Below, piece by piece: positions 9,642 through 21,021 of a stretch of DNA of 64,000 nt. The stretch comes from Pochonia chlamydosporia 170 (lineage: Eukaryota > Ascomycota > Sordariomycetes > Hypocreales > Clavicipitaceae), in assembly GCF_001653235.2 (NCBI RefSeq), contig NW_019154062.1, positions 1 through 64,000 on the forward strand, written 5' to 3'. The notes beneath the pieces are model-generated. The model ran no database searches, was not told the DNA's origin, and saw nothing but the letters and a program-made list of their open reading frames with translations. Made by a program: the position numbers and the translations under genes. Position 1 is the stretch's first letter, and each line of letters opens with the position of its first letter.

Positions 9642-12600
9642 ATGTTCTCCAGTCAGTCTCCCGCTGCAAATGCAAGTCTTTTTTGGAACTTGCAGTCGCC
9701 GCCCAAACGGCTCGGCATAAGTGACATTCCTTTTCCCGGGCTATTCAACATTGAGATCTCGCAGCTCCTTTCCTGGGGTTTGCACAGTTATGCCCAAGTG
9801 ATGTGCTTCTTTGGGCTCCTAGCTTTTTTCAAAACCTACTTTGGCAAGCTACAGTCGTTGCTGGAGGATCATTTTAGTCAGTATCCATTTCTGCAACAGA
9901 TTCCCTCTCTAACATCAACTAGCTTCAACTCTCCATGTAAAAGCTACAGATGAGACCTATGACATGCTTTTAGCTTGGGCTTCATCTCGCGGTCTCAATA
10001 ACTTGGCAAGATCAATCATTGCTCGAGTAGGGACGAAGTGGAAATCCCGACATAGTCTCTCTATGAATGGCAAAAAGCCAATCTGCATATCTCCATGGAA
10101 CGGGGGCTTTTGGTTTCGATTTAAGGGCAAGATACTTTCATATCAGATCCAATCTGTCAGCAACGGATTACATAAAGAAGAGGTCATCACTATCACTTGC
10201 TTGGGTAGATCAGTGCAGGTTCTCAAGGACCTCATTGAAGAATGCCGGGTTGAATACCTGAAACAGGGCCAAAATAAAATGTCAATTTTCAAGAACTGTG
10301 GCGACTATTGGAAGAAAACCACAACCAAAGACAAGCGGCCATTATCGACTATTATTACGAGCGAGACTCAGAAGCAAGATTTGGTCGAAGATGTGAAGGA
10401 GTTTCTGGACCCGGAAACTCAAACTTGGTACGCCGGGCGAGGCATCCCATATCGAAGAGGATATCTACTATATGGCCCGCCTGGAACCGGAAAGTCAAGC
10501 CTCGTCTCGGCCGTAGCTGGTGAGTTCGATCTCGACATCCGCACCATCAGTATTCCTAGCGTGGACGACAACAAGTTAGAGGACCTCTTCGACAGCCTGC
10601 CTGAGAGATGTGTTGTTTTGCTGGAGGATGTAGATGCAGTCGACACAGATCGCTCACAATATTCTGACGCATCTGAGAAGAAGAAGAAGAAGGGTACGCT
10701 ATCTCTTTCAGGTCTTTTGAACACTTTGGATGGTGTAGCATCGCAGGAAGGCCGAATATTGTTCATGACCACGAATCATAAAGACAAGTTGGACGACGCT
10801 CTCATACGACCTGGCCGCATTGACAGAAAGTTTGAGATTAAACTAGCTGACAAAACTGTGACGAGGGACCTTTTCAGGTTTATTTTCAGACAAAGGGAGC
10901 ACTTCAATCCTCAATTTCATGTGAACGGCAAGGGAACAAAAAATGCAAGCCATCCCCCTCAAGAAAAAGTCCCGCACCTATGGCCGAGTTTGATAAAGGA
11001 CCTGTTTAGGTTCGTTTTTGGGGTTAAGGAAGATCCCTTCGCGCAGAAGAAGGTGCTGGATGAAAGGGAAACGCCGGATAAAGATCATGTTGCCCGGGGT
11101 AAAGCACGAGCCACGGGTGACCGTGCGATAAATCGGCTTGCTGCCAAGTTTGCTACCAAAATTCCAGAGTTTGAGTTCAGCGCAGCACAGATTATGTGCC
11201 ATCTTCTACAGCACAGGAAATCACCCAAAGATGCTTTGAAATACGCCAGCAATTGGGTTGATCTTACACGAAAAGATATGCAGATGATGTGCGGAACGGT
11301 AGAGCCTAAGCTGCTGCTGTCAGGAAATTCTGAGCCGTTGAAAGAAGGTTTATGGATGAAACCTAGCAATAAAAAAAGCCCTGTTACAGGCAAACTGAAG
11401 AGGGTTGGGAAGTTTTCCGACTTACACCTCACGGTACCGTAAGTCATTATAAGCATGTTTGGCGAACATCCCGCAACGGCGTCATACATGGCAGCTAATC
11501 AAAGTTCAGTGTCTCTCCGCCTCCATCGCCTTGCGACTCTGCTTGCCAGCCAGGCAGTGCTTCAACACATTTCTCCTTGAGCACTGTGGGGGACACGGTT
11601 GTTTGTACCACTTCCGTTCCACTTTGTGTTCCTACCGACACACAGCCAAACTCAGTAACCTGCACAGAGGAGCTTTGCGGCGAAACAAAGCGCAATTCTC
11701 ATAGTCATATTGATTACACCGACAAAGACTTCCTTTTGAATGATGGCGCTTGTGAGATGACTGAGGCAGACCGGCACAGATTTGGCATCCAAGACTGGTC
11801 GGAGGAAAACTCGTCTTCTACCCACACGAATCGAGCAGCAGCCTCAACTTGCGATCTTGAACATGCGTTGTCAAAATCTGAGCCACAAGTCGTTCAAGGA
11901 GTACTACATCAGGCCGGTGTATTGAAGAAGGCTATCTTCGTAAAGTCTTCTATTGAACAGACTTTCACCTCCAATACAGGAGCCGCAGCGAACAGCACAA
12001 TCCGGACCGATATTAAAGCGTTGCGCCCAGGCAGTCCTCTCGCAGATGGGTGTACTTTGCTGCCATGCGATTTAGGTTCGCCATTTGTTCCATTCAAATC
12101 ACATCCAGTTGAAGCAACTGTGCCAGAAGGGCCTGAGCTCGACTCATCTGATTTCCCAGTGACACTGTGGGACGCTACTCAGGATGCACCTGCCGGTTCT
12201 GATCTTGAAAAGATGTCTGGGGAAGAAAGGTTGAAGTTGGGTATTAACGAACCTGATCGTGAGGACAAGTCACATGATATATCGATATTTCCTTGGACTG
12301 ACTGCTGTCCTAACGATCCCGATAAGGCCAGAGAACAAACCCTAAGTACTGGTGTTCCTGGAATACGAGTTTATCCTGCGAATGTTTTCTTCCATGATTC
12401 AGACTCGCAATCTCTCAATGCAGTCGATGCATCCCAGAGCAATGATGAATCCAGGGCCAAAATAGAAACGCAGATTTCTCACAAAGATTCTGAAATTGAG
12501 ATTCAAGCCTTTGTCAGAACAAGGAATTTGACTGGGTTGTCAGACTCGAATGCCGTTATCAATCCGGTAGAGTCTTGGGATACCACCAAGGACGTGCCTG

Positions 12601-14513
12601 CAAGTTCTGGCTTCTGCAATTGTAAACAAGGTGACTTACTCGAATCAGATATGGAGGACAGGAAGTCAACTTCCAATGATGAACTTCCCAGGGCAAAGGT
12701 GGAGCAACAGACCGGGGAACAACGTAAGATGGGGCAGGGCGTTGATACTATGGGAGAGTTCAAAAGCATGCCTGCTGGCTCGGTTACAGAAACTCAAAAT
12801 ACTGGATCCGAAAATATAAAATTCCATGCGTATTCTGTCAATGCTAGCAACAACCCGGAAGTCCTTGGCAGCGGAGAAATCACGCAATACTTCAACCCAT
12901 CCGATCTTCCAGCGGAATGGGGTACTGAGGAAGGCATCGACATCAATTCTCTTCTTGGCGACCTCAATGAAGACAAGTTCAACCAGCCGGAAAACGTATT
13001 AGACAGACATGACCTATCCGCGGTAGAAATCGGGCTTCCTTCTCACGTTGGGGACGTGGACATGGATTTTGTTTTGGATGACGGTGCAACCGATATGAGT
13101 GAAGATAACCAGCACAGAATACGCAAATGCTGGTTAGGGGTGAAATCACCTTCTACTGACATCACTATGGCTTCGGCCTTCGGATCCGATGATAGGGATC
13201 GTGTGCAGGAGACAGAACCGAAAGGCGGTAGCGGCGTTCAACATCCAACTCGGATGGCGAGAAAGTCTATCACCGTCACAACCTCGATTGAGCGGGTTGT
13301 CACCCCTAATACTGGAGCGGCAGAGCACAGCAAGCTTCGGACCGAAGTCAAAGCGATGCCTCCGAGCAACCCTGACAATACAAACGATGTCTCTTCTCTG
13401 ACTCCCGTATCTATGACCTCGGATGGCAATGGGCCAACATCAACACCCAGCAAGTCTCAAATCGGCGTTGCGCAGGTATGGACACTTCCTACGTATGTAG
13501 ACAGTCTCCGTACGATGAAGTCATCTGAGGGTTATCCTCTTTTTACTTCTGATCTTGACGGCCTGTCACAAGACTACACAAGGCCAACAGTTTGCGGACC
13601 AGGTAGCTGTAACGTTGGCCAGCTTTTTGATCATCAAATTGGTCACTCATTAAACGATTTGTTTGATCAAAATAAGAACTATGGCTGTATGGACGCGAAT
13701 CATGGCCTTCCCCTTATGAGCGAATGTGTTTCTGAGCACAACACAGAAGAAGCACCGGCAAAGAACAAAACTCAACCCGAAACTAGAGGCTCTAGCTCAA
13801 CGCCTGCCAAAGCTTCCAGCTTCTCAGCACCTTCATTGAGCGCTGTTGGGACACCAGTGTCAAAGCTTTGCACTCCTGCCAGTGTTAAGACCGATGTTCA
13901 AGTTGAATTGGCCGTCGAAACCGAGAAGCCCCGCGATGCTTCTGGGGCTAAAGACGTTGCAGAAATTCACGGCATCGACGTAGATTTTGACCTGGATTGT
14001 GGCGCTCGCAGGATAACTGAGGAAGACTTTGTCAGACTCGGTCTTCATAACTTGTCGTGGGCGAAACTGGGCGATACGATCACGGGTCCTCCACCAATGA
14101 GTACAGCAGACTTGGGTGGGCTGGAGAATGCCTCCAAGGATAGCTCCCTCTTGGTTAGTGGTGCCAACGCCAAAGATGATTCAGAAGAGAATGTGGTGGC
14201 GAACAAGACTGGACTCGACGTAGGCATCTCAAAGCTGCTTGTTGCCAATGTTGATAACCTTCTGAGTATGAAATTAGATCCGCCGATCGACTTTTTCGGC
14301 GGCATTAGCCAGCAAACAAGTCCAAGAGGCACCGTTCCAGGCGGCTCTCCAGTCTGGAAAACAAGGAAAGCTGATGGCGAACACGGTGACGAACCTCAGA
14401 CCAATGATTCTTCCAACACACCTGACGTGAATAGCTCGGATAGTGCTGATGAATCACTTTGGGTGAAGGTGGAGGTGGGTACAGATAATCTTGCGACCTA
14501 CACGGACATGTAG
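9642..14513 (+). CDS. BCS1-type AAA ATPase with ~1,000-residue repeat-containing C-terminal extension
   Basis: Three exons: 9642-9876, 9923-11438 and 11510-14513. The introns are 46 nt (GTCAGT, branch CTAAC) and 71 nt (GTAAGT, branch CTAAT, TTCAG). All phases fit, giving 1,584 residues. Residues 1-90 hold a hydrophobic helix (QVMCFFGLLAFF), as in BCS1. The BCS1 N-domain follows (DMLLAW..., SPWNGGFWFRFKG, CLGRSVQVLKDL). The AAA core has Walker A GPPGTGKSS (263-271), Walker B VVLLEDVDA (309-317), a sensor asparagine in TTNHKDK and arginine finger RPGRIDRK (374-381). A ~70-residue insert near FRFVFGVKEDPFAQ precedes the lid. Residues ~590-1584 are acidic, Ser/Thr-rich and repeated, with no known domain. 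True Bcs1 is a ~450-residue mitochondrial translocase. This belongs to the expanded fungal BCS1-like group of unknown role. Ending at the TAA at 11442 would require ignoring the strong intron. Confidence 0.82.
11717..14070 (+). repeat. Diverged internal repeats in the C-terminal extension
   Basis: Three copies of an acidic motif (D-x-D-F-x-L-x-x-G-A-x-x-[MI]-[ST]-E-x-[DN]-x-x-R) begin near 11717 (DKDFLLNDGACEMTEADRHR), 13054 (DMDFVLDDGATDMSEDNQHR) and 13975 (DVDFDLDCGARRITEEDFVR). A second module follows the first two at the same spacing: SSIEQTFTSNTGAAANSTIR (near 11943) and TSIERVVTPNTGAAEHSKLR (near 13279). Offsets of ~1,336 bp between both pairs indicate an old intragenic duplication of about 1.3 kb, plus a partial third copy. 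Confidence 0.75.
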
Positions 14514-15094
14514 AAGGAGAGTGATACTGCCTGGGTACTTCAATATGAGGTTCTAACTGCAGTATCATAATATTCCACAAGCATGGTTTGTATGGATTGA
14601 TATGTTAGAAATCTTCTAGCGTCCACTCGTTTAGCGGAATACATGCACCGAATTTTCTAGTATCCTGACAACATGACCCGCGGAATGGGATCCACGTCGT
14701 GTGGCTGATAAACAAGAAACGTAAGCGAAGATGATGTTGTCAACGGTTACCATGAACTCATCCTATGGACTACATGGCGACATGAGCGGAGGTTCGGAGG
14801 CATGACGAGGCTTTGGTAGTACACGAGGGATGCCGTGCTGGTCTAAGAGGTATATAAGGAGGTCCCCCCCCGTGATCCTGCGTAAAGCTTCTCGACCTTA
14901 ATTTTATCACTCACTCTTTTGCTGCATAAGAGGCGGGGACAGCCATACTCTGCACTTTGACAACTCTTTCACAAAGTAGGTAGAGTTGCCAGTCTCACCG
15001 TTGCGTCATACGGACGGATCGACTAACTTCACGTACTTTCGCTCCCATAGCTCAAACCTTATTAAATTTCTAGGACTTCTTTGTACATACCGAG
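14514..15094. other. Intergenic with a TATA-like element
   Basis: TATATAAG at 14851-14858 lies 244 bp before the ATG at 15095 and is followed by a C-run (GGTCCCCCCCC). It is probably the promoter and leader of the short ORF. No other gene was seen. Confidence 0.45.
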
Positions 15095-15493
15095 ATGGCG
15101 GCACAAACTGCAAGAGCCTGTTCTTCCATTGATCGCCAGTGGACTCTAGAGGACGTGATAATAATCCCCTCCGGTTCCGATTCCGACTGCGGCACAGATA
15201 GCGGCGACGAGGCGATGGACAGTGTCCTGCATATGAACCTGTTACATGACCATCATCCTGACGACTCACTTCCTTCTATCTCTGCGATTGTGGCCTCTAC
15301 ATCAGACCGTCGTTTCCCCGCTCTGTCGCCAAACTACACAGGCCCTGCAGATCTCCATCCAGTTCCTCAAATCCCAGCGACATTAAATCACCGTACCCAT
15401 CGTTGCTTCCTAGATAGTCCGTTCGTATTGAATGCGAAGAATCACTGCATAAGCCTGCATAAGCCTGCTCAGCACAACCCCAGTCAGGTCTAG
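15095..15493 (+). CDS. Short acidic hypothetical protein, possible partial paralogue of the chromo-like gene
   Basis: ATG-started 132-residue ORF. The N-terminal region has SSIDRQWTLEDVIIIPSGSD followed by an acidic run (SDCGTDSGDE). This order, an SxDxQ/RxW opening, then an I-I-I-[PS]-S strand, then an acidic patch, recalls the chromo-like protein encoded at 17498-19332 (SLDDQRIW ... AIIISSDEEDDTDNEDD). The remainder is Pro/His-rich with no domain. It could be a truncated paralogue or an independent small gene. There is no signal peptide. The TATA-like element at 14851 supports transcription. Confidence 0.45.
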   Translation: MAAQTARACSSIDRQWTLEDVIIIPSGSDSDCGTDSGDEAMDSVLHMNLLHDHHPDDSLPSISAIVASTSDRRFPALSPNYTGPADLHPVPQIPATLNHRTHRCFLDSPFVLNAKNHCISLHKPAQHNPSQV

Positions 15494-15816
15494 CCCAAGG
15501 CTGAACTTCACCTGCATTCGGTAGAGATCAACACAATGTCCGAATACCCAGCTCCAGAGGATCGTCCAACACAACATTGGCTTGCGACAGCCTTGCCTCC
15601 ACGTCACCTTCTTCCTTGGGATGAGCAATTCCCCCTATCTCATTTCTTCGACTGTACTTGCTCATATCACTTTATTGTAAAACTCTCATTGTTACACATC
15701 GACTCATTCTGAACATTCCCAAAAACTTGCACCCATCGTGCATTCGAACTGCTGGGGTCGGCCATTGATTCGATTAACAAAAAACAGCCGAGCCCTCCGC
15801 ACAAACTGTCATCTCG
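15494..15816. other. Intergenic
   Basis: No gene or structured element was recognised between the acidic ORF and the HET-like gene. Confidence 0.4.
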
Positions 15817-17258
15817 ATGACTTCGATATACACCCCACAAGGACCACCAACATGGGGATCTCCAGGCCCTCAAGTAGCCGTCATGGCATTACCAATGAAC
15901 TATAGCGTGATTAAACCTCCAGCCAAACAATTATACCCCCGTGGCTGGATTACAGTTCCCATTCTACAGCTCATTTTTGCCGTCATCAGTGCTGGCTTTA
16001 CAGCATTTCTCCTATTTACAAACCTACGTATTAGAGTTATTCTTATGATTTGCGCCGTGAGTTGCGAAACCTCTAACCCAATGGGATGCACGGCACAGAA
16101 GGCTAGCGGTGGACTCTAAGAAAGCTGACATTTGCTAATGCATACTTGGTCATAGCTGCCACCTCTGCGAGCGGCGCTTCGGAAGGGTTTCTTCATAAAC
16201 CCCACCGCTCCGGGATCCCAGTAAATTTCAAAGTTTGTCAAGGGAAATTGGGAGCTGGACAAGTATTTTTTAGGGAGCATACAGAAATTATGCGTTCATT
16301 CTCGGAGGACGTAGAGGCCAGCCCCCTGCTTCAAAGAGCTTGGGTTAAGCAAGAAAGACTTCTATCTCGTCGTACGATAGATTTCACTTCGAGACAGATA
16401 TACTGGACTTGTCGGATGGCTAGGTTTTCAGAAGATGGTCAGGACGATAACGACGGAGGCACAGAGGCCAATGCTCTGGTACATTGTCTTGCAGCGATGG
16501 ATGTCTTTAAATCCTCGGACAGAACGCTGTTTGAGGAATTGTTTTTCAGAGCTTGGGCTGATTTACTAGAAGAGTACTCTACTCTTCAACTCACATACGA
16601 AAGGGATAGATTGCCCGGGATCTCTGGCATAGCAACTATTGGGAGCCAAGTCCTTCGCGGAGGATACTTTTCAGGCATATGGGAAGCGAATTTGCCGGAT
16701 GGGCTTCTTTGGAGCGCCACGAAATATCCTGCCGTGTTCACTTCTGAAAACCACGTTCCATCTTGGTCATGGGCTTCTGTTCTTGGTGGGGTCAACGCTG
16801 GTGGGCATGATCCCAAGGGGTCAATGGTCGAATTACGTGGTACGAGTCTTCATAAAACCGGAAGACAGATTCTACATATATGGGGTAGGCTTCATCAGTG
16901 CAATGTAGAAACCGACCCACAACCGCCAGCACCACGCTGCCGAAGCGACCGGAAGTTGAAGGACCTACCAGTGGAATATCCTTCGTACAAGTTCAACCTA
17001 CATGCAGCGATTAACCCTAAAGAAGCAGGAGTGCGTTTCGAAAACACTTGTATTTTCGATGGGCTGCGAGACGTGGAATCGCATTATTACGCTCTGGGAG
17101 TTGCATGTAGTGCGCATGCTCGCATAGATCAACATTATGGAATACTGCTTAGAAGGCTGGACGATGGCGACAATGACTTATTCGAACGGGTTGGTAGAGT
17201 GTGGTCGACTGACCCTTCCTGGAGAACGCCAAAACCGACAACGATATCTTTTATTTGA
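15817..17258 (+). CDS. HET-family protein C-terminal half behind a transmembrane N-terminus (truncated or chimeric)
   Basis: Proposed exons are 15817-16056 and 16107-17258. The intron is 50 nt (GTGAGT donor, CTCTAAC, acceptor GCTAG), with phase 0 on both sides, giving 463 residues. The N-terminal 80 residues contain one hydrophobic segment (VPILQLIFAVISAGFTAFLL). The rest matches the C-terminal part of heterokaryon-incompatibility (HET) proteins: FANAYLVIAATSASGASEGF, PLLQRAWVKQERLLSRRTI, WEANLPDGLLW and the hallmark PSWSWAS, then IxDxxY-like elements to the stop. The N-terminal HET core (the YxALSYxWG and WIDxxCIxQ region) is absent. HET proteins trigger non-self cell death, and without the core this copy is probably non-functional or repurposed. 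The two parts may instead be separate genes. Confidence 0.55.
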
Positions 17259-17497
17259 ACCTGATGCAGTCTAATGAGGGCAATATGGTTTTACGGCAGC
17301 CACGACGCTCGCCCTCAGCTCGAATGTTGGCCTTATCAGCATCCACCAGTCAAGCTCCTCTGTGTGTAAGTATCACAGGCTCCAGCTTCATCATTGGTGA
17401 GCGCGTAGTAATAAGTCGGGTTAAGTTGTGGTCATTCTAAACGAAAACAAGGGATACTTTTGACGAGAATCTTATTAATGGATCTACCCCCAAGTCC

Positions 17498-19332
17498 TCA
17501 TTCTAGTTGGTCGAAATGCAGCTGCCTGGCTCTTTCAAGGAGAGTTGAGCTCAATAAGTCCGTACTAACCCAAAAATCTTCGGATTGAGGGCGACCGTGG
17601 AAATGCAAAAGATATTGCCGCTTACCACGTTTGCTTTGGCGCGTATGCAACACATCGACTCCCTTATCAAATCCGGTGTAAGTTGACTCAAAATTGTGTA
17701 GCATATTCTTGTCCAGAATGTTCCTTCGTGGCTCCCAACCAGTACTGCCATCAACGTCCCACCTTAGAAAGAAGAGGTTCTTACCCCACCGTGCTAGTAA
17801 TTCCGCTTGGTAGATACCAGCGTTGTCATTGTCATTCGGCGATGCTTGATAGGTTAGAACGTCTTGCTCTGGAGTCAAAGCCTTCGTCTTGAACCATCTG
17901 CGGTCTTTGGGCTTTTTTGCGCCGGTATGCGGCTGACCTGTGTCTGGGGGAGACTCGTCTGTCGTATCCTTTGGGTGTTTGGTGTGAATACCACAGGGAG
18001 AGGTCGTGTGGGTGAATTGCATTTGAAACGTCATGGTACCGTTATCGCGAATACATTTGAGCACGGCATCTGAAAGAAGCCATTCCTCATAACTTGCGAT
18101 GGTGGTGTCAAGATTATAATCTTTGCTCCCAGAAATGTTCCCGTGATTCTTTGCTTGCGATTCGGTGACGTCTCTTTTAGATTTGCGGCAACGGCTTGGA
18201 TTCCGTTTTTGTGTTTGACGATGCGAACTTGCTTTCCGAAGCTTCCGTGCTGGGGTAAATTCATCACCGCTGTCACTTCCTTCGCCCGTGGGTTCGCAAG
18301 CTTTGCGCCTCCGGCGCTTGTTGCGACCGTCACATATGTTGGGCGTCCTAGTCCTTCCCTCTGCGTTAATAACTGCGGCTGCTCGGGGCTGGATTTCTTC
18401 GAGATGTTGCGTGTTGGATTCCACTGTGTGGCATCCTTGACTGTCCATGAAGTCTTGTGCTTTGCCAATTGATCCATCCAAGGGCTTGCTTTCTTGGATT
18501 GTATTTGGGACAGTCGCATGGTCAAAAGTCCTCGAACCTAGGGGCAAAAGCACAAGAGCGCTGTTGCCTGCCTTCTGGACATTGGCCGAGGCGTCGGCGT
18601 TATTGATATCGTCGACGAAGTCATTATGATTCAGCAAAGTCAGGCCCCGAGTTTCAAGCTGGTGAGAAGGGCAGAGTTCGTCATCAGACTCTTGAGCGGC
18701 TGCAAAGGAATCTGTCCGGTCCAGTGGCATTTCGCCTGAGTAGCCTGAAGTTTGTGGCACGGATGCAGACTGGCTAAATGGGGCCTCCATTGAGTCGTGG
18801 GCTACAGAACCGGATGATGCTAGTCTTGATACTTCTGTCCGAAGTGAGTCTTGTTCAGCCGCTGGCAGAGAAGTGACAGTATGATCATCTACTGTGCCGA
18901 GAAGTTGAGGATGGGTATCTAAGGACCTATGGTCAGTACGAATGAAACACTTGGAACTCATTTGCCTCAGGCCTACTAACCGTCGATTGTTCCATAATAA
19001 GATTCATCCCACTCTCCAGATACATCACTTGCCGCATCGTTTCCCGCAACGGACGAATGCGATTCACACGGTCGAGAACTCTGCAACGGATCGTTGACGC
19101 CATCATCTTCATTGTCCGTGTCATCCTCCTCATCGGAGGAAATAATTATAGCATCGTTGCTGCTGCTTCCGGGCAGCACGAATCCGTCTGCTGGAGGCGA
19201 TGGAGCAGTTATGTGCTGTAGCGGTAGCTTCTGCTGCTTGCAGGACGATGGTTCGCTAAAAGATTCCTGGGTGAAATTGTGCCTTGGTGGTGCCCAAATA
19301 CGCTGGTCGTCAAGAGAAATGAGAGTCGCCAT
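17498..19332 (-). CDS. Chromo-like domain nuclear protein
   Basis: Two exons, 19332-18981 and 18918-17498. The 62-nt intron has a GTTAGT donor, CTGAC branch and CTTAG acceptor, and the frame is kept, giving 590 residues. The N-terminus is low-complexity with acidic patches (SSDEEDDTDNEDD). The middle is Ser/Pro-rich with a basic, likely nuclear-localising block (GRNKRRRRKACEP, KASSHRQTQKRNPSRCRKSK). The last ~120 residues look like a chromo/chromo-shadow-type barrel: YQAELLARWGKNLFFLRWDV, then GWEPRRNILDKNMLHNFEST, then QYLLHFHGRPQSEDFWVSTD. The W-E-P-x-x-N-[IL] and following F-E pattern is typical of chromodomains. It is probably a chromatin-associated protein or a domesticated element-derived reader, and its exact role is unknown. 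An ATG at 18961 would give only exon 2. Confidence 0.7.
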
Positions 19333-20556
19333 CGTAAGTGCATGTGACCGTTAAATTGAGGGGGTGAGAACTATGTGATTCTGATTCCAGAGAGCGCAAG
19401 GCAAACGTCTTAAGTACTTGGAACGGTCCAGCATGTCCAAGCCGATGCCATTCCTGCTCCTAGGCTTGCTCGTTCAATTTCAATCAACCAGATCTCGACC
19501 TCCCAACTAGTCGAAGCATGTCTGCAAGCAACCTGAAAGGAAGTCTTTCCAATCACCAATCATGACGATGCCGGACCGCATTTACCGCACCACCTTCCGG
19601 AGGTGTTCCTCACCTAGGCAATATCGCCGCGAATCAGCCCTCTCTGTCCTGGTTGAACCTTCCGGTCAGCCTAACCGTCCACTAATTGCACATGGTGTCC
19701 TCTGCCCTCATCCATGTCGTCGTCATCAGTCGATTTGGGAACAAGTGCGAAAGTCTAGTGCGGGACACCATGGATGCCGATCCATCAATGCATTCTATTT
19801 TCAGTGTTGAGTTACCAGCCAGAGTCGCCATGACGAGTGACTTCTGCACCCTCGTCATTTCCAAAAGTTCCTATCTAGCCGCCCGGCGCATGCATTGACG
19901 GGCCGACTCAATGCACGCCAGGCATTTCAGCTCGTTGAGGCAATATTGATGACGTGTCCATATCGGGTATGAGGCATTTTTGGCAATTAGTTTAGTTGTC
20001 GTGAGTCTGCCTCAAGCCTTATGTCTAACGCAAGAACCTTGTCCCAATAAGTCGTTATTCGGGAGAGACGTCAGAAGAGTGGCGGAGAGAAGATTGCGTG
20101 TCCGAATATCGTCACCTGCAAATCGCAAAAACTAGAGTTCGATGAGCAATTGCCGTAATAGAAGAGAAGCCTCCTGACTGGCTTCTCCATCGTCCGGAGA
20201 GAGGCGTCGGGGCAGACGTGCATCTTGCGAACTGACTCAGGGGAGCGTAAGGAACAGGGCAGGAAATGAAGAAAGGATGTGCGTGATCGGGAAGTGTGGA
20301 GCTCAAAAAAGGGCTGGCCATGAGGGAAAAACCACGATGAGGAAACAGACTGAAGTAAAGAGTACAAGTCGACGAGGTGGTGGGAAGTTCAACGTATTTA
20401 TACTACAGGACATGGTCGGTGGGGTTTTGGCGTGGGGCAGGCCAATGGCGGCGAGGGCGTCTTGCCCGATCGGGGTGCCGCCTAACCCGGTGGGGGAAAC
20501 AGCGCCTCCCAGACTACAATCTATAAACTGGTGATACAGGTCGGGATGCCGAACAA
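19333..20556. other. Intergenic, 1.2 kb
   Basis: Contains the promoter side of the chromo-like gene and the 3' side of the thioredoxin gene. Only short unsupported frames are present. No repeats, tRNA or element ends were seen. Confidence 0.45.
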
Positions 20557-21021
20557 CTACTTCGCAGCCCCATCGATGAATTGAAGCAAAGCCTGCGGCC
20601 CAGGCGTCACATATTCATTGACCTTTGTACCATTCTTGTAGATGTGAAAGGTGGGCGTTGACGTGATTCCCAACTTGGTAGCCAGCTCTTGTACCTCGTC
20701 AACGTCCAACTTTCCGAACAAGATATCTTGATGGCCGTCCCGGTTGGATTGCCTGCACAATGTTAACTTGTGAAACCTTTGAAGAGCATTTCGATTCAAG
20801 TCCAGATGAAAGGTCAAAAGATGCGGATAAACGTACTCTACGAATATTGGAGCCAGGGTCTTCGACATTTCGCACCAGGTGGCGAAGAAGTCGACAATGA
20901 CGACCTGGTTATCCACCAAGATGTCCTTGAGTTCTTTTTCTCTTAAATTCGCTATGTTAATTTGCCATATGTTACAAGGCACTGGTGGAGGTACTCACGA
21001 TCGAATATTGTGCACTGGCAT
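20557..21021 (-). CDS. Thioredoxin-like protein with CxxS active site
   Basis: Three exons: 21021-20999, 20941-20837 and 20752-20557. The introns are 57 nt (GTGAGT to TTAAG) and 84 nt (GTACGT to TGCAG). The 107-residue product has the usual thioredoxin length. Landmarks are MPVHNIRSEKELKDIL, VVIVDFFATW, the active-site segment W30-C-E-M-S-K35, KLDVDEVQELATKLGI and the cis-proline loop STPTFHIYKNG (Pro76). Classical thioredoxins have WCGPCK. Here the second cysteine is serine and Gly-Pro is replaced by Glu-Met. Ordinary dithiol disulfide reduction is therefore not expected. A monothiol, binding or trapping role is possible. It is cytosolic by absence of targeting sequences. Confidence 0.85.

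Noticed and set aside
11577..14513. Separate gene starting at 11577
   Set aside because: First codon is TTG, and the intron 11439-11509 joins this frame to the BCS1-type exons in phase.
17498..18961. Chromo-like gene as a single ORF from the ATG at 18961
   Set aside because: That ATG lies inside an intron with good GTTAGT/CTGAC/TTAG signals that joins it to the upstream exon in frame.
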